From positions 1-64,000 of the forward strand of contig NZ_JABASS010000015.1 in NCBI RefSeq assembly GCF_016107545.1: 64,000 nt of DNA. The letters are read 5' to 3'. A program made the translations under genes and the position numbers. The stretch is from Psychrobacter namhaensis. Its GTDB lineage: Bacteria; Pseudomonadota; Gammaproteobacteria; Pseudomonadales; Moraxellaceae. The first letter of the stretch is position 1. Each line of letters opens with the position of its first letter. This document shows positions 51,881 through 62,267 of the stretch, piece by piece. Under the pieces are notes generated by a model. That model was given only the letters and a program-made list of their open reading frames with translations. It was not told where the DNA came from and did no database searches.

Positions 51881-51914
51881 AAAAAACTAACAGGCTAAAA
51901 AGCCTGCTAGTTTA
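51881..51914 (-). terminator. terminator-like hairpin inside the spc operon
   Basis: On the minus strand a 13-position stem with one mismatch (arms 51901-51913 and 51884-51896), a TTTT loop and a run of six T form a good intrinsic-terminator shape. It lies between rpsH and rplF, about 40 bases before rplF. Since rplF to secY must be expressed, it is likely a partial terminator or attenuator. Confidence 0.55.
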
Positions 51915-52065
51915 GCATAGTTGTTCCCATTAAACATCTTTCAATTTTATTAACATCGAATGTTTAGGTTTCTTCAAGCTTATTATAAATTTTTATAAAT
52001 TTAATAAAGCTTAAAGGGGTCCAAATAGACTTTATCGTTTTATTGCCTAAAGCAAAGAATGCTAA

Positions 52066-52464
52066 TTAGGCAACAAATGCAACGATTTCACCACCGATAC
52101 CAGCAGCGCGTGCAGCACGATCGCTCATGATACCTTGGCTAGTCGATACGATAGCAACACCCATACCTTGCTTAACAGTAGGGATAGCGTCTTTACCGCG
52201 GAACTGGCGTAGACCAGGACGGCTATAACGTTGGATAGTTTCGATGACAGCACGGCCTTCGAAATATTTCAATTCAATAGTAAGGGTTGCTTTGTTGTTT
52301 TCTTCTTCAGTAACAACAGCGCTAGCCACATAACCTTCGCTAACTAGTAAATCAGCAATTGATTTACGTAATTTAGAGCTCGGCATTGCAACCGACACTT
52401 TGTTAGCCATTTGTGCGTTACGAATACGGGTTAGCATATCCCCAACGGTATCTTGCATACTCAT
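52066..52464 (-). CDS. rpsH: 30S ribosomal protein S8
   Basis: S8 binds the central domain of 16S rRNA and represses the spc operon in E. coli. [20 protein letters not shown] at the start and the closing [23 protein letters not shown] (conserved GGE) are diagnostic; 132 aa. Confidence 0.98.
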   Translation of the reverse strand: MSMQDTVGDMLTRIRNAQMANKVSVAMPSSKLRKSIADLLVSEGYVASAVVTEEENNKATLTIELKYFEGRAVIETIQRYSRPGLRQFRGKDAIPTVKQGMGVAIVSTSQGIMSDRAARAAGIGGEIVAFVA

Positions 52465-52475
52465 ATAGTTACTCC

Positions 52476-52781
52476 TTACCAGCTTGCTTTACGAACACCA
52501 GGCACATCGCCTTGCATGACACGCTCACGCAGCATATTGCGTGATAAGCCAAACTTGCGGAAGTAACCGTGAGGACGACCGGTGATAGCACAACGATTAC
52601 GCAGACGTACTGGTGATGAATTACGTGGTAAAGCTTGTAGCTCTAACATCGCTTCCATACGAGCTTCGTCACTTGCAGTCATATCACTGATAGTTTCTTT
52701 TAGCTTGATACGCTTTTCAGCATATTTAGCAACCATTTTTTCGCGCTTTAATTCGCGGTTAATCATGCTCTTCTTTGCCAT
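52476..52781 (-). CDS. rpsN: 30S ribosomal protein S14 (zinc-free form)
   Basis: S14 belongs to the small-subunit head. The long 101-aa form without zinc cysteines is present: [20 protein letters not shown], then the conserved [20 protein letters not shown] and GVRKASW. It lies 12 bases after rplE. Confidence 0.98.
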   Translation of the reverse strand: MAKKSMINRELKREKMVAKYAEKRIKLKETISDMTASDEARMEAMLELQALPRNSSPVRLRNRCAITGRPHGYFRKFGLSRNMLRERVMQGDVPGVRKASW

Positions 52782-52793
52782 AACGTCTTTACC

Positions 52794-53330
52794 TTATTTA
52801 AATGGGAAGCCGAATGCTTTAAGCAACGCACGACCTTCTTCATCAGTACCAGCTGACGTGGTGATTGTCACATCCATACCGCGGATACGATCAATCTTGT
52901 CAAAATCTACTTCTGGGAATACGATTTGTTCTTTGATACCCAAAGAGTAGTTACCACGTCCGTCAAAGGCTTTAGGTGAAAAACCGCGGAAATCACGAAT
53001 ACGAGGAATTGCAATGGCAATGAGACGATCCAAAAATTCGTACATTTGCTCACCGCGTAGCGTTACTTTACAGCCAATTGGCCATTCTTCACGAATCTTA
53101 AAACCAGCAACTGATTTACGCGCTTTGGTGACAACAGGTTTTTGACCAGCAATCGCAGTCATATCAGCCACAGCACCTTCAAGCAATTTCTTGTCTTGAG
53201 ACGCGCCGCCTACACCCATGTTAAGTGTGATTTTAGTGATTTTAGGCACTTGCATCACATTTGCCAAACCAAGCTCTTCTTTGATTTGCTGCTTTAGTTT
53301 ATCGTTATATAAAGATTTTAATCTTGCCAT
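52794..53330 (-). CDS. rplE: 50S ribosomal protein L5
   Basis: L5 binds 5S rRNA and P-site t[42 protein letters not shown] and [21 protein letters not shown] (split here only for identification) are typical. ATG 53330 (MARLKSLY) matches the family start; an ATG two codons earlier is also possible. About 178 aa. Confidence 0.97.
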   Translation of the reverse strand: MARLKSLYNDKLKQQIKEELGLANVMQVPKITKITLNMGVGGASQDKKLLEGAVADMTAIAGQKPVVTKARKSVAGFKIREEWPIGCKVTLRGEQMYEFLDRLIAIAIPRIRDFRGFSPKAFDGRGNYSLGIKEQIVFPEVDFDKIDRIRGMDVTITTSAGTDEEGRALLKAFGFPFK

Positions 53331-53351
53331 TACCATTACACCCTTAGTGTC

Positions 53352-53669
53352 TTACGCAGTCGCCACTACTTCACCGTTCGAACGATAGACGCGTTGTTTG
53401 TTGCCGTCTTCGCCGAACTGATAAGTAATACGATCAGCTTTTTGGGTTTGCGCATTTAATATTGCGACATTTGAGATATGCAGAAAAGCTTCTTGCTTAA
53501 GAATACCACCTTCAACGCCAGTCGCCTGATTTGGCTTCTGATGTTTAGTGACAATATTAATGCCTTCAACTTTAATACGATCATTTTTTACAGCTTGTAC
53601 AGTACCTTGCTTGCCTTTATCTTTCCCAGCAATCACGATAACTGTATCGCCTTTACGTAATTTTGACAT
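53352..53669 (-). CDS. rplX: 50S ribosomal protein L24
   Basis: L24 starts large-subunit assembly. The KOW motif is clear at the N-terminus (KGDTVIVIAGKDKGKQGTV); 105 aa. It lies 8 bases after rplN. Confidence 0.98.
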   Translation of the reverse strand: MSKLRKGDTVIVIAGKDKGKQGTVQAVKNDRIKVEGINIVTKHQKPNQATGVEGGILKQEAFLHISNVAILNAQTQKADRITYQFGEDGNKQRVYRSNGEVVATA

Positions 53670-53677
53670 GGATTACC

Positions 53678-54046
53678 TCACAATACTTCTGGTGCTAGTG
53701 ATACAATTTTCATAAACTGATCACCACGTAGTTCACGAGTTACCGGTCCAAAAATACGAGTTGCAATCGGCGCTTTGTTTTGGTTCAACAATACCGCAGC
53801 ATTGTCATCAAAACGCAACACAGAACCATCAGGACGACGAACGCCTTTTTTGGTACGTACAACTACAGCATTCATCACGTCGCCTTTTTTAACACGACCA
53901 CGCGGAATGGCTTCTTTAACCGTTACTTTAATAATGTCGCCAACTGATGCATAACGACGATGAGAACCACCCAGTACTTTAATGCACTGAACTCGCCTTG
54001 CACCGCTATTGTCTGCAACTTCCAGCATTGACTCAACCTGAATCAT
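53678..54046 (-). CDS. rplN: 50S ribosomal protein L14
   Basis: L14 bridges the subunits. [19 protein letters not shown] is the family start, at ATG 54046, giving the standard 122 aa; the open frame extends 23 codons upstream through the leader without meaning. First gene of the spc operon, behind a promoter in the gap after rpsQ. Confidence 0.98.
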   Translation of the reverse strand: MIQVESMLEVADNSGARRVQCIKVLGGSHRRYASVGDIIKVTVKEAIPRGRVKKGDVMNAVVVRTKKGVRRPDGSVLRFDDNAAVLLNQNKAPIATRIFGPVTRELRGDQFMKIVSLAPEVL

Positions 54047-54194
54047 AGCGTTACTCCACACGTATGAGCAATAAAAACCAGTTGCTGCCGCTAGCACAGT
54101 ATGAGTAGTCGGCATTTTAATATTAATAACCGCTGCTTACTCTTAATGTGAGTGATATACGCTCGGCGCAATCAGCATCCTTAAAAAGGCGGCT

Positions 54195-54223
54195 ATTTTA
54201 ACAGCTTCTGGCTTTTAATGCAA
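54195..54223 (-). promoter_or_regulatory. promoter of the spc operon
   Basis: On the minus strand TTGCAT (54218-54223), 17 bp and TAAAAT (54195-54200) preceded by TGT, an extended -10. It lies just after rpsQ, the same place as the E. coli spc promoter, and gives a leader of about 140 bases. Confidence 0.6.
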
Positions 54224-54228
54224 TTTAC

Positions 54229-54504
54229 TTAGATTTTTTCTACTTTTTCAACCACATCAACCAAAGTCCAAGACTTGGTTTTAGAGATTGGACGCGTTTC
54301 TTTGATGCGGACAAGGTCGCCTTGTTGGCAAACGTTATTCTCATCATGTGCTTTGATTTTTGTAGAACGACGAAGCTGTTTGCCATACAAAGGATGACGA
54401 ACCAGACGCTCAATCAAAACTGTGATGGACTTGTCCATCTTGTCGCTGACAACTCGTCCTGTCAATACGCTAGCATTGGTAGCTGTTTGATTGTTATCGC
54501 TCAT
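54229..54504 (-). CDS. rpsQ: 30S ribosomal protein S17
   Basis: S17 binds the 5-prime domain of 16S r[24 protein letters not shown] and [23 protein letters not shown] end are typical. 91 aa, with about ten extra polar residues at the start. Last gene of the S10 operon; it overlaps rpmC by 4 bases. Confidence 0.98.
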   Translation of the reverse strand: MSDNNQTATNASVLTGRVVSDKMDKSITVLIERLVRHPLYGKQLRRSTKIKAHDENNVCQQGDLVRIKETRPISKTKSWTLVDVVEKVEKI

Positions 54505-54698
54505 GAGTCGCCTCGTTGTTTCTCGTTAATCAAAGTCTGAATCTGAGCAATCGTGCGACGATTGCCTCTGACTTCATGGGTATTACCCAACTGACCAGTT
54601 GCTTTAGCCATACGAATACGGAAAGCATCAAGTTGCTTTTCATCAAGTAACTGGGTCAGTTCTTCTAATGATTTATCACGTAATTCACTGATCTTCAT
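54501..54698 (-). CDS. rpmC: 50S ribosomal protein L29
   Basis: L29 lies by the exit tunnel. [20 protein letters not shown] and [19 protein letters not shown] end match; 65 aa. One-base overlap with rplP and 4-base overlap with rpsQ indicate coupling. Confidence 0.97.
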   Translation of the reverse strand: MKISELRDKSLEELTQLLDEKQLDAFRIRMAKATGQLGNTHEVRGNRRTIAQIQTLINEKQRGDS

Positions 54699-55111
54699 TA
54701 CATTATCGTCCGCTTAACAATGGTAGTTTTAAAGGGCAGTTTTGCTGCAGCAAGCGTTAAGGCTTCGCGAGCAAGCTCTTCTGAGACCCCTTCGATTTCA
54801 TATAGCACTTTACCAGGTTTGATTTCGCATACCCAATACTCGACTGGACCTTTACCTTTACCCATACGTACTTCTAATGGTTTGTTGGTAATTGGTTTGT
54901 CTGGGAATACACGAATCCAAATCTTACCGCCACGCTTAATTTTACGAGTGATGGTACGACGTGCTGCTTCAATTTGACGGGCAGTCATACGACCACGAGT
55001 CAATGATTTTAGACCAATTTGTCCGAATGCAACGGTGCTTCCACGATGAGCAAGACCTGTGTTACGACCTTTGTGCATTTTACGAAACTTGGTACGTTTT
55101 GGCTGTAACAT
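54698..55111 (-). CDS. rplP: 50S ribosomal protein L16
   Basis: L16 contacts A-site t[22 protein letters not shown] and the loop [18 protein letters not shown], where an arginine is hydroxylated in E. coli, are present; 137 aa. Confidence 0.98.
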   Translation of the reverse strand: MLQPKRTKFRKMHKGRNTGLAHRGSTVAFGQIGLKSLTRGRMTARQIEAARRTITRKIKRGGKIWIRVFPDKPITNKPLEVRMGKGKGPVEYWVCEIKPGKVLYEIEGVSEELAREALTLAAAKLPFKTTIVKRTIM

Positions 55112-55114
55112 AGT

Positions 55115-55843
55115 TTAACCTCTGTCTGAGTTTCGACGGTTTCCGTTTCCACGACCACGGCGTTTTGGCGCACGAGGCTTCTCTTCGTTGACGGGATTAT
55201 AAACACTGTTCATACCGTCAAGGATTTCGCCACGGAAAATCCAAACTTTTACACCGATAGTGCCGTAAGTTGTTTCTGCACGTACTGACGAATAGTCAAT
55301 ATCAGCGCGGAGTGTATGCAATGGCACACGACCTTCACGATACCATTCAGTACGAGCAATCTCAGCACCGCCAAGACGGCCAGACAACTCAACTTTAATA
55401 CCTTTAGCACCAGAACGCATGCTGTTCTGTACCGCGCGCTTCATGGCACGACGGAACATGACGCGACGCTCAAGCTGGCTTCCGATACCGTCTGCTACCA
55501 AACGTGCATCAAGATCAGGTGAAGTGATTTCTTCAATGTTGACCTGAGCAGGTACGCCCATAATTTTGGTCAACTCTTTTTGAAGTCTTTCGATATCTTC
55601 GCCTTTTTTACCGATAACGATACCAGGACGCGCAGTGGCGATGGTGATCTTAGCAGCACCAGTAGGACGCTCGATCATAATATTGCTGATCATAGCATTA
55701 TCTAGCTTTTTGCGTAGATACTCACGAACTTGGATGTCGTTGATGAGGTATTCTGAGTATTGTTTAGGGTTAGCATACCAATTTGCATTATGCTTTTTTA
55801 CAACACCAAGACGAATTCCGATTGGATGTACTTTTTGACCCAT
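55115..55843 (-). CDS. rpsC: 30S ribosomal protein S3
   Basis: S3 lines the mRNA entry channel. [13 protein letters not shown] starts it; the KH type 2 domain includes [18 protein letters not shown]; the C-domain has [12 protein letters not shown] and [12 protein letters not shown]. 242 aa with an Arg/Gly/Asn-rich C-terminal tail. Confidence 0.98.
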   Translation of the reverse strand: MGQKVHPIGIRLGVVKKHNANWYANPKQYSEYLINDIQVREYLRKKLDNAMISNIMIERPTGAAKITIATARPGIVIGKKGEDIERLQKELTKIMGVPAQVNIEEITSPDLDARLVADGIGSQLERRVMFRRAMKRAVQNSMRSGAKGIKVELSGRLGGAEIARTEWYREGRVPLHTLRADIDYSSVRAETTYGTIGVKVWIFRGEILDGMNSVYNPVNEEKPRAPKRRGRGNGNRRNSDRG

Positions 55844-55846
55844 AAC

Positions 55847-56176
55847 TTATTCTCCTACCTTTATAGTGATGTGACAAGTACGCTTACTGATACGATCAGC
55901 GCGACCTTTAGCACGTGGTAGGATACGTTTTAGCGTAATGCCTTCATCAACGTAGATAGTAGCGACTTTTAGGTCATCAATATCTAAGCCGTGATTATGT
56001 TCGGCATTGGCGATGGCTGAGTTAAGGCATTTCTTAACAAATACAGCGCCTTTTTTATTACTATACGTTAGGATATCCAAAGCACGCTCGATAGATTTGC
56101 CACGAACTTCATCAGCAACGAGTCTAACTTTTTGTGCCGAAATGGCGGCACCGCGTAATTTTGCAGTTACTTCCAT
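55847..56176 (-). CDS. rplV: 50S ribosomal protein L22
   Basis: L22 lines the exit tunnel with its long loop ([19 protein letters not shown]). ATG 56176 ([10 protein letters not shown]) gives the standard 109 aa; the longer frame runs back into rpsS. It lies 10 bases after rpsS. Confidence 0.97.
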   Translation of the reverse strand: MEVTAKLRGAAISAQKVRLVADEVRGKSIERALDILTYSNKKGAVFVKKCLNSAIANAEHNHGLDIDDLKVATIYVDEGITLKRILPRAKGRADRISKRTCHITIKVGE

Positions 56177-56186
56177 GGTAAGCACC

Positions 56187-56462
56187 TTATCTCTTAGCTT
56201 TTTTGTCAATGCCATGACCACGATACGTACGAGTCGGGGCAAATTCACCTAGTTTATGACCAACCATCTGCTCACTCACGATAACCGGTACATGTGTACG
56301 GCCGTTGTGAACAGATAAAGTTAGGCCAACCATTTGTGGCAGAATCATCGAGCGGCGCGACCAAGTCTTAATTGGCTTGCGTGAGTTGGTGTCTAATGCA
56401 TTCTCAACTTTGGCAAACAAATGCGCGTCTATGAATGGACCTTTTTTCAATGAACGAGGCAT
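56187..56462 (-). CDS. rpsS: 30S ribosomal protein S19
   Basis: S19 is in the head near the A site. [14 protein letters not shown] and [20 protein letters not shown] are diagnostic; 91 aa. Confidence 0.98.
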   Translation of the reverse strand: MPRSLKKGPFIDAHLFAKVENALDTNSRKPIKTWSRRSMILPQMVGLTLSVHNGRTHVPVIVSEQMVGHKLGEFAPTRTYRGHGIDKKAKR

Positions 56463-56474
56463 GAAATTCTTCCT

Positions 56475-57305
56475 TTATTTCTTCTTGGCGCGACGGCGAC
56501 GGATGATCATACTGTCAGTACGCTTGTTGTGACGCGTTTTAAGTCCTTTAGACTTCTGACCCCAAGGGCTGGTTGGATGGCGACCTTTGTTACGACCTTC
56601 ACCACCACCATGCGGGTGATCAACCGGGTTCATTGCGACACCACGAACTGAAGGACGAACACCGCGCCAACGTGAAGCACCGGCTTTACCAAGTGATTTC
56701 AAGTTGTTTTCAGTGTTAGAAACTTCACCGATAACAGCACGGCAATTCACATGTACACGGCGAGTTTCGCCTGAACGCATACGTAAAATTGCGTAGATAC
56801 CGTCACGACCTAGTAACTGAACGCTTGCACCCGCAGAACGAGCCATCTGTGCACCTTTACCGATTTTAAGCTCGATATTGTGAATCACAGTACCCAATGG
56901 GATGTTTTTCAGCGGTAGACAGTTACCTGGACGGATTGGAGAAGTTTCGCCTGACATTACTGTATCACCAACTGCTTGTTTTTTAGCAGCAATGATGTAA
57001 CGACGTTCGCCATCAGCGTACTTAAGTAATGCAATATGTGCAGTACGGTTAGGATCGTATTCAATACGCTCAACCACAGCTGGAATATTGTCTTTAGTAC
57101 GTTTGAAATCGATGATGCGATAATGTTGCTTATGACCACCGCCAATGTGACGAGTAGTTATGCGACCATTATTGTTACGACCACCTGACTTACTTTTTGA
57201 TTCGAGAAGCGCTGCATAAGGACGACCTTTGTAAAGGTGTGGATGCACCACTTTTTCAACAAAACGACGGCCTGGTGATGTTGGCTTTGCTTTTACGATA
57301 GGCAT
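56475..57305 (-). CDS. rplB: 50S ribosomal protein L2
   Basis: L2 is needed for subunit joining and peptidyl transfer. [19 protein letters not shown] starts it, and [19 protein letters not shown] near the end holds the conserved histidine loop. 276 aa, normal. Confidence 0.99.
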   Translation of the reverse strand: MPIVKAKPTSPGRRFVEKVVHPHLYKGRPYAALLESKSKSGGRNNNGRITTRHIGGGHKQHYRIIDFKRTKDNIPAVVERIEYDPNRTAHIALLKYADGERRYIIAAKKQAVGDTVMSGETSPIRPGNCLPLKNIPLGTVIHNIELKIGKGAQMARSAGASVQLLGRDGIYAILRMRSGETRRVHVNCRAVIGEVSNTENNLKSLGKAGASRWRGVRPSVRGVAMNPVDHPHGGGEGRNKGRHPTSPWGQKSKGLKTRHNKRTDSMIIRRRRAKKK

Positions 57306-57316
57306 GAGTGTAATCC

Positions 57317-57667
57317 TTATTCGTTGTTCGCTGTTTCACTAGCAGAAGCAGTCGTATTTGCGACCTCTTCACCAGCATCAGCCATTTGTACATCTTGACC
57401 AGCTTTTAAGGTAACATAGGCTTTTTTATAGTCGTTACGACGGCCGATACTCTTACCAAAACGCTTTGTCTTACCTTTAACATTCAAAGTGTTTACTTTA
57501 GTAACTTCAACACCTTCAAACATCAACTCAACTGCTTTTTTGACTTCAAGCTTAGTAGCATTAGAATCAATTTTAAATACCTGCACACCAAGTGAGTCGC
57601 CAAGCATTTGAGATTTTTCTGAGAATACAGGCCCTCTTAAGACCTGATAAAGTCTTGCGTTATTCAT
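57317..57667 (-). CDS. rplW: 50S ribosomal protein L23
   Basis: L23 is the docking site for trigger factor and SRP at the tunnel exit. [19 protein letters not shown] and [21 protein letters not shown] are typical. About 15 extra Ala/Glu/Thr residues extend the C-terminus to 116 aa. It overlaps rplD by 4 bases. Confidence 0.97.
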   Translation of the reverse strand: MNNARLYQVLRGPVFSEKSQMLGDSLGVQVFKIDSNATKLEVKKAVELMFEGVEVTKVNTLNVKGKTKRFGKSIGRRNDYKKAYVTLKAGQDVQMADAGEEVANTTASASETANNE

Positions 57668-58266
57668 GCTAGTGCTTCCTCAAATTGTTTCGCAGCTTCA
57701 ACTGACATGATCACTTTATCAAACGCGATCAAACTCACTGGGTCCACTTCATTTGTACCAAGTACATTGACGTGTGGAATGTTGCGAGCAGCTAAGTATA
57801 AGTTTTCGTCAACTTCTTTGGTGACGATTAGTGCACGAGGTGCATTAAGCTCATTTAACTTTGCAATCAGCTCTTTAGTCTTAGGCCCAGAAACGCTCAA
57901 CTCTTCTACCAAAATCAAACGCTCTTGGCGAATCAATTCGGCTAGGATGCACTGCATCGCACCGCGATACATTTTACGGTTTACTTTCTGTGACCAATCT
58001 TGTGGTTTTGCAGCGAATGCACGACCACCTGAACGCCAGATTGGGCTACGAATAGAACCCGCACGAGCGCGACCAGTACCTTTTTGGCGCCATGGCTTGA
58101 TACCACCGCCAGAAACTTCGGCACGGGTTTTTTGTGCGCGTGTACCTTGGCGAGCACCAGCTAAATAAGCGGTGACGACTTGATGCACTAGTGCTTCGTT
58201 GAATTCACGACCAAATGCCGTATCAGAAAGCTCAACCGCCGCACCTGTAACTGTTTTTAAATCCAC
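57664..58266 (-). CDS. rplD: 50S ribosomal protein L4
   Basis: L4 binds 23S rRNA and in E. coli represses the S10 operon both by attenuation and translationally. The tunnel loop has [19 protein letters not shown] and [12 protein letters not shown]; 200 aa. Confidence 0.98.
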   Translation of the reverse strand: MDLKTVTGAAVELSDTAFGREFNEALVHQVVTAYLAGARQGTRAQKTRAEVSGGGIKPWRQKGTGRARAGSIRSPIWRSGGRAFAAKPQDWSQKVNRKMYRGAMQCILAELIRQERLILVEELSVSGPKTKELIAKLNELNAPRALIVTKEVDENLYLAARNIPHVNVLGTNEVDPVSLIAFDKVIMSVEAAKQFEEALA

Positions 58267-58280
58267 GTTAATCCCCTTGC

Positions 58281-58919
58281 TTAGGCTTTGACTGACGGAC
58301 GTACGATAACATCGCCACCGGTGGCACCTGGGATAGCACCCTTGATGACAAGTAACCCTTTCTCGGCATCAACCGAGATCACTTCTAGGCCTTGAACAGT
58401 AACACGCTTGTTACCCATCTGGCCCGCCATCTTTTTGCCTTTGAATACTTTACCTGGTGACTGGTTTTGACCAGTTGAACCATGTGCACGATGAGATACT
58501 GAGTTACCATGAGTAGCATCTTGCATGCTAAAGTTGTGACGTTTTACAGGACCTTGGAAACCTTTACCTTTACTCTGTCCTGTCACATCAACCATCTGAC
58601 CTTGTTCGAATAAGTCAGCTAGGATCTCACCACCAATCTCACGACCTTCAAGATCGCTTTCATTGGCACGAAATTCCCACACACCACGGCCAGCTTTAAC
58701 GCCAGCTTTAGCGAAGTGACCTTTTTGTGCGGCTGTTACGCGACTGTCACGACGGGTACCTGTGGTAATTTGGATAGCTTGATAGCCATCTACATCAGTA
58801 TTTTTTACTTGAGTAATGCGGTTTGCATCGACCTCAACCACTGTTACAGGGATAGATGCGCCTGTTTCAGTGAAGACACGGGTCATGCCGCATTTTTTAC
58901 CGACTAAACCGATCGCCAT
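58281..58919 (-). CDS. rplC: 50S ribosomal protein L3
   Basis: L3 is an early assembly protein next to the peptidyl transferase centre. [17 protein letters not shown] starts it; the central loop has [13 protein letters not shown] and [20 protein letters not shown], which includes the glutamine methylated by PrmB in E. coli. 212 aa. Confidence 0.98.
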   Translation of the reverse strand: MAIGLVGKKCGMTRVFTETGASIPVTVVEVDANRITQVKNTDVDGYQAIQITTGTRRDSRVTAAQKGHFAKAGVKAGRGVWEFRANESDLEGREIGGEILADLFEQGQMVDVTGQSKGKGFQGPVKRHNFSMQDATHGNSVSHRAHGSTGQNQSPGKVFKGKKMAGQMGNKRVTVQGLEVISVDAEKGLLVIKGAIPGATGGDVIVRPSVKA

Positions 58920-58968
58920 TTTAGACCTCTTTATATCTTATATTAATGGGTTGGGTGTGTAATGTGCA

Positions 58969-59280
58969 TTAACCCAAAGCAATTTGAACGTCAACACCCG
59001 CCGCTAAATCTAGTTTCATTAGCGCATCCACAGTTTTGTCAGTAGGCTGAACGATATCAACCATACGCTTATGAGTACGAATTTCGTACTGGTCACGAGC
59101 GTCTTTGTTAACGTGTGGTGAGGTTAGAACGTTGAAGCGCTCAATGCGAGTCGGCAACGGTACAGGACCACAAACTTGCGCACCGGTGCGCTTTGCAGTA
59201 TCGACAATCTCTTGCGCCGACTGATCAATCAGACGATGATCAAATGACTTGAGACGGATACGGATTCTCTGGTTAGCCAT
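58969..59280 (-). CDS. rpsJ: 30S ribosomal protein S10 / NusE
   Basis: S10 is a head protein and, as NusE, part of the antitermination complex with Nus[20 protein letters not shown] and [21 protein letters not shown] are diagnostic; 103 aa. First gene of the S10 operon, behind a leader of about 280 bases. Confidence 0.99.
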   Translation of the reverse strand: MANQRIRIRLKSFDHRLIDQSAQEIVDTAKRTGAQVCGPVPLPTRIERFNVLTSPHVNKDARDQYEIRTHKRMVDIVQPTDKTVDALMKLDLAAGVDVQIALG

Positions 59281-59564
59281 GCCAGCAAGCTCCTAATATG
59301 TGCCTTTGTCATTCTTGCGTTGCAAGCTTGTGATCAAAGGCAGTTTGGTTAAAGATTCACTTCAAGCGGCTTCCCATTCTTTACAGAATCTGTTCTTCAA
59401 GAGAACCAGCAGCGTGCTAAAAGCAAAATAGTTTAAAGCCCCGCCAACCCTCCTATTAATATGGATGTCAGCAAAGGCATAATGAAATAGTGCTAGAAAC
59501 GATGCTCTAGCTGTCATAGCGCCAGCTTTTTAATCGGCTGCGCGTATATAATTCAGTGGTGTAT
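59281..59564 (-). promoter_or_regulatory. S10 operon leader
   Basis: The leader from the promoter at 59565-59592 to rpsJ is about 280 bases and has no reading frame of note. Just upstream of rpsJ, GCCTTTG (59302-59308) pairs with CAAAGGC (59335-59341), enclosing further short pairing. E. coli has an L4-responsive leader here; whether this one responds to L4 is an inference. Confidence 0.45.
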
Positions 59565-59592
59565 ATTATACATAGTATTTTTTTCATTGCAA
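59565..59592 (-). promoter_or_regulatory. promoter of the S10 operon
   Basis: On the minus strand TTGCAA (59587-59592), 16 bp and a perfect TATAAT (59565-59570). The spacer is A-rich. It lies between rng and rpsJ. Confidence 0.65.
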
Positions 59593-59688
59593 GCGCAATA
59601 TAGGGGGCGGTGCAACACCCTGACCTGTTGAACGGCGCTATCCATAAATAGAGAGGCAACTTGCACACATGGATAGTGAGTTACGCCA

Positions 59689-61305
59689 TCAGTCCAAAAC
59701 AATATCATACTGCTCTTGGGTGTACAGATTTTCTACATCAAAAGTAATGACCCTGCCTAATAAGTACTCTAAGTCTGCCACGGTGTCGGACTCCGATGTT
59801 AACAGCAAATCAATAACCGCCGCATGAGCGACGACAGTGAACTTCTTAGGGGAGTTATACGTACGGGCACAGCGCATGATCTCACGAAATATCTCAAAAC
59901 AGACGGTTTCTGCGGTTTTTACGAATCCGCGGCCTTGGCAGGTAGAGCATGGTTCACAAAGCTGCTGCCCTAAAGACTCGCGCGTGCGTTTACGTGTCAT
60001 TTCTACTAAGCCAAGCTCACTTACTTGCGTGATTTTGGTTTTGGCATAATCTTGTGCCAGCTGCGCTTGCAAACTCTCAAGTACATCGTCTTTATGCTGT
60101 TGTTCCAGCATATCGATAAAGTCTAAGATAATAATGCCGCCTAGATTGCGCAAACGCAACTGCCGAGCGATAGCGTGAGTGGCTTCTAAGTTGGTTTTAT
60201 AGACCGTGTCTTCTAATGAGCGGCCGCCAACAAAGGAGCCCGTATTGACGTCAATGGTGGTCATCGCTTCAGTTTGATCAATAATCAGATAACCACCAGA
60301 CTTTAGATCCACGCGGCGTTTTAGGGCATCACGTAAGTCGTCTTCGACACGGTGTACATCAAATAACGACTGCTCTGCAGTGTAATGTACGATTCGATCG
60401 TACACAAAAGGCACAAACTCTTTGGCAAAGTACCTTACTTGCTCATAAACTTGCGTATTATCGATGATGACTTTTTCGGTATCGGCGTGTACTAGGTCAC
60501 GAATGGAACGCAGGGGCAATGATAGCTCTTGATAGATCAGCTCTGAGCTTTGATGATGGTTGATCTCTTGACGGCGCGCACAAATGGTACGCCAAAGCTG
60601 TAATAAGTAATAAATGTCTTCTTCTAGCTTATCGACAGGAACACGCTCTGCTGCAGTACGAGCAATGAGACCGCCTTTTAGATTGACCGTTTGCATCAAA
60701 CTACTCAGCTCAGTCTTTAAACGCGTACGCTCCTCTTCCCCATCAATTCGCTGTGATATACCAATGTGCTCACTGGAGGGTAGATAGACCAAATAACGCG
60801 ATGGTAGCGATATGTTGGTGGTTAAGCGAGCGCCTTTGCTACCCAATTGATCTTTGGTCACTTGTACTAAAATACGCTGGCTTTCGTGCAAGCGGTGCTG
60901 AATAAGGGTTTTAGTCACTGGTACAACGTCAGTACTTTGGGTACTGACCACAGGAGGCGTGACCGCCAAACTGTCGGCTGAGTCATCTAGCACGCCACCG
61001 TCTTTATTAATATCTGTGTCAGTCTCTTTCTTGGTCGTTTGGGCCGCTTTATTTTTGCTTTCTGCGACTGGGCGAGGCTCACGCTGCATATCATTGACAT
61101 GTAGAAACGCTGTCCGCGACTGGCCAATATCCACAAACGCCGCCTGCATACCAGGTAAGACACGCACGACTGTCCCCAGATAGATATTACCAACCAGACC
61201 CAGTTTATGATGACGTTCAATATAAATTTCGCCCAAGATGCCGTTGTCTAACACCGCGACACGGGATTCCATTGGACTAATATTAATCAGCAGCTCTTCA
61301 GACAT
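59689..61305 (-). CDS. rng: ribonuclease G
   Basis: RNase G is an endoribonuclease of the RNase E family that trims the 5-prime end of 16S rRNA and cuts some mRNAs. The N-terminal half holds the S1 domain (GNIYLGTVVRVLPGMQAAFVD) and GSKGARLTTNISLPSRYLV. The catalytic metal site is TIDVNTGSFVG and ILDFIDM, and the zinc-link CSTCQGRG is present near residue 460. At 538 aa it exceeds the E. coli enzyme (489), mostly by a low-complexity insertion at about 76-135 within the S1 domain. It lies in the mreC-mreD-maf-rng cluster. Confidence 0.95.
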   Translation of the reverse strand: MSEELLINISPMESRVAVLDNGILGEIYIERHHKLGLVGNIYLGTVVRVLPGMQAAFVDIGQSRTAFLHVNDMQREPRPVAESKNKAAQTTKKETDTDINKDGGVLDDSADSLAVTPPVVSTQSTDVVPVTKTLIQHRLHESQRILVQVTKDQLGSKGARLTTNISLPSRYLVYLPSSEHIGISQRIDGEEERTRLKTELSSLMQTVNLKGGLIARTAAERVPVDKLEEDIYYLLQLWRTICARRQEINHHQSSELIYQELSLPLRSIRDLVHADTEKVIIDNTQVYEQVRYFAKEFVPFVYDRIVHYTAEQSLFDVHRVEDDLRDALKRRVDLKSGGYLIIDQTEAMTTIDVNTGSFVGGRSLEDTVYKTNLEATHAIARQLRLRNLGGIIILDFIDMLEQQHKDDVLESLQAQLAQDYAKTKITQVSELGLVEMTRKRTRESLGQQLCEPCSTCQGRGFVKTAETVCFEIFREIMRCARTYNSPKKFTVVAHAAVIDLLLTSESDTVADLEYLLGRVITFDVENLYTQEQYDIVLD

Positions 61306-61478
61306 AATGTTTTTCTCTTATCTCTCAGCTTTCTTATTAGGCGTTTATCGCCTATTAGCTTTACAGTGTAACAAATACGACTTACTCTTGCCCATGACCC
61401 TACCGTGTCATTATGTGCAAAAGCTTAGCAACCAATCTGTGATCAATTGATGGCTTTTGCCTTCATCTGTCTTATCTC

Positions 61479-62144
61479 TTACCTATCGCTGACGTCTATG
61501 AGGCTTTTGATCAATGCCAGCGTTTGTGCAAGTGGCAGGCCCACGACATTGGTATAGCTGCCATTGATACGACTGACCCATGCCGCCCCCAAACCCTGAA
61601 TACCATAACCACCCGCTTTGTCACTAGGCTCCCCACTATCCCAGTAGTCGCTCATCATTGCTGGCGTCAGCGGGATGAAACGCACTTCTGTACGCTCAGT
61701 GATTTGTTGTTGATTGACTATCTGATACGCTGGCTCGTTACTCGCTGTGTTGGCATTATTTGGACGTAACGCTATTTGGGTTGCCTGAACTGCCGTCCAT
61801 ACTTGGTGGACGCTGTCCGACATTTGCTGCCACATACCATAAGCGTGTTCACGATCGATGGGTTTAACCAGTATGGTTTGACCATCTGCTAGTACCCCGA
61901 TAGTGTCCGCAGTTAATATAATAAGGTGGTGAGCACGAGTGTCTTTGTTTGTTTTAAAGGCTTCATTTAGCTGCTGTATCGCAGCCTCAGCTTTCATGGC
62001 AACCATACGCTCAATATAGTCTTTTGGCGACTCATTATCATATTGCGTTTCATCGATATCCACGCGCAATACACTAAAATCCAGCTGCGCTCTTGCGAGC
62101 AGCTCTCGACGCCGCGGCGAACCAGACGCTAAAATGATATCCAT
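61479..62144 (-). CDS. maf: Maf-family nucleoside triphosphate pyrophosphatase
   Basis: A house-cleaning enzyme that hydrolyses non-canonical or surplus nucleotides such as dTTP and UTP. The Maf signature ILASGSPRRRELLARA opens the protein, ILTADTIGV holds the catalytic aspartate, and SDKAGGYGIQGLGAAWVSRINGSY (read as two halves) is the third motif. At 221 aa it is somewhat longer than usual because of an insertion around 150-165. It is the YhdE-type copy, as shown by its position between mreD and rng. Confidence 0.92.
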   Translation of the reverse strand: MDIILASGSPRRRELLARAQLDFSVLRVDIDETQYDNESPKDYIERMVAMKAEAAIQQLNEAFKTNKDTRAHHLIILTADTIGVLADGQTILVKPIDREHAYGMWQQMSDSVHQVWTAVQATQIALRPNNANTASNEPAYQIVNQQQITERTEVRFIPLTPAMMSDYWDSGEPSDKAGGYGIQGLGAAWVSRINGSYTNVVGLPLAQTLALIKSLIDVSDR

Positions 62145-62267
62145 CGCTATTCTCTTACCCTATAGATTGTGTGTTTTTCATTTTGATTTTTTGTAGGCTG
62201 GCACGCCAAAACAGGCCATTCATGACAGTGATTGCCGTCACCACCAGCGCGATAATAGCAGCCTTAC

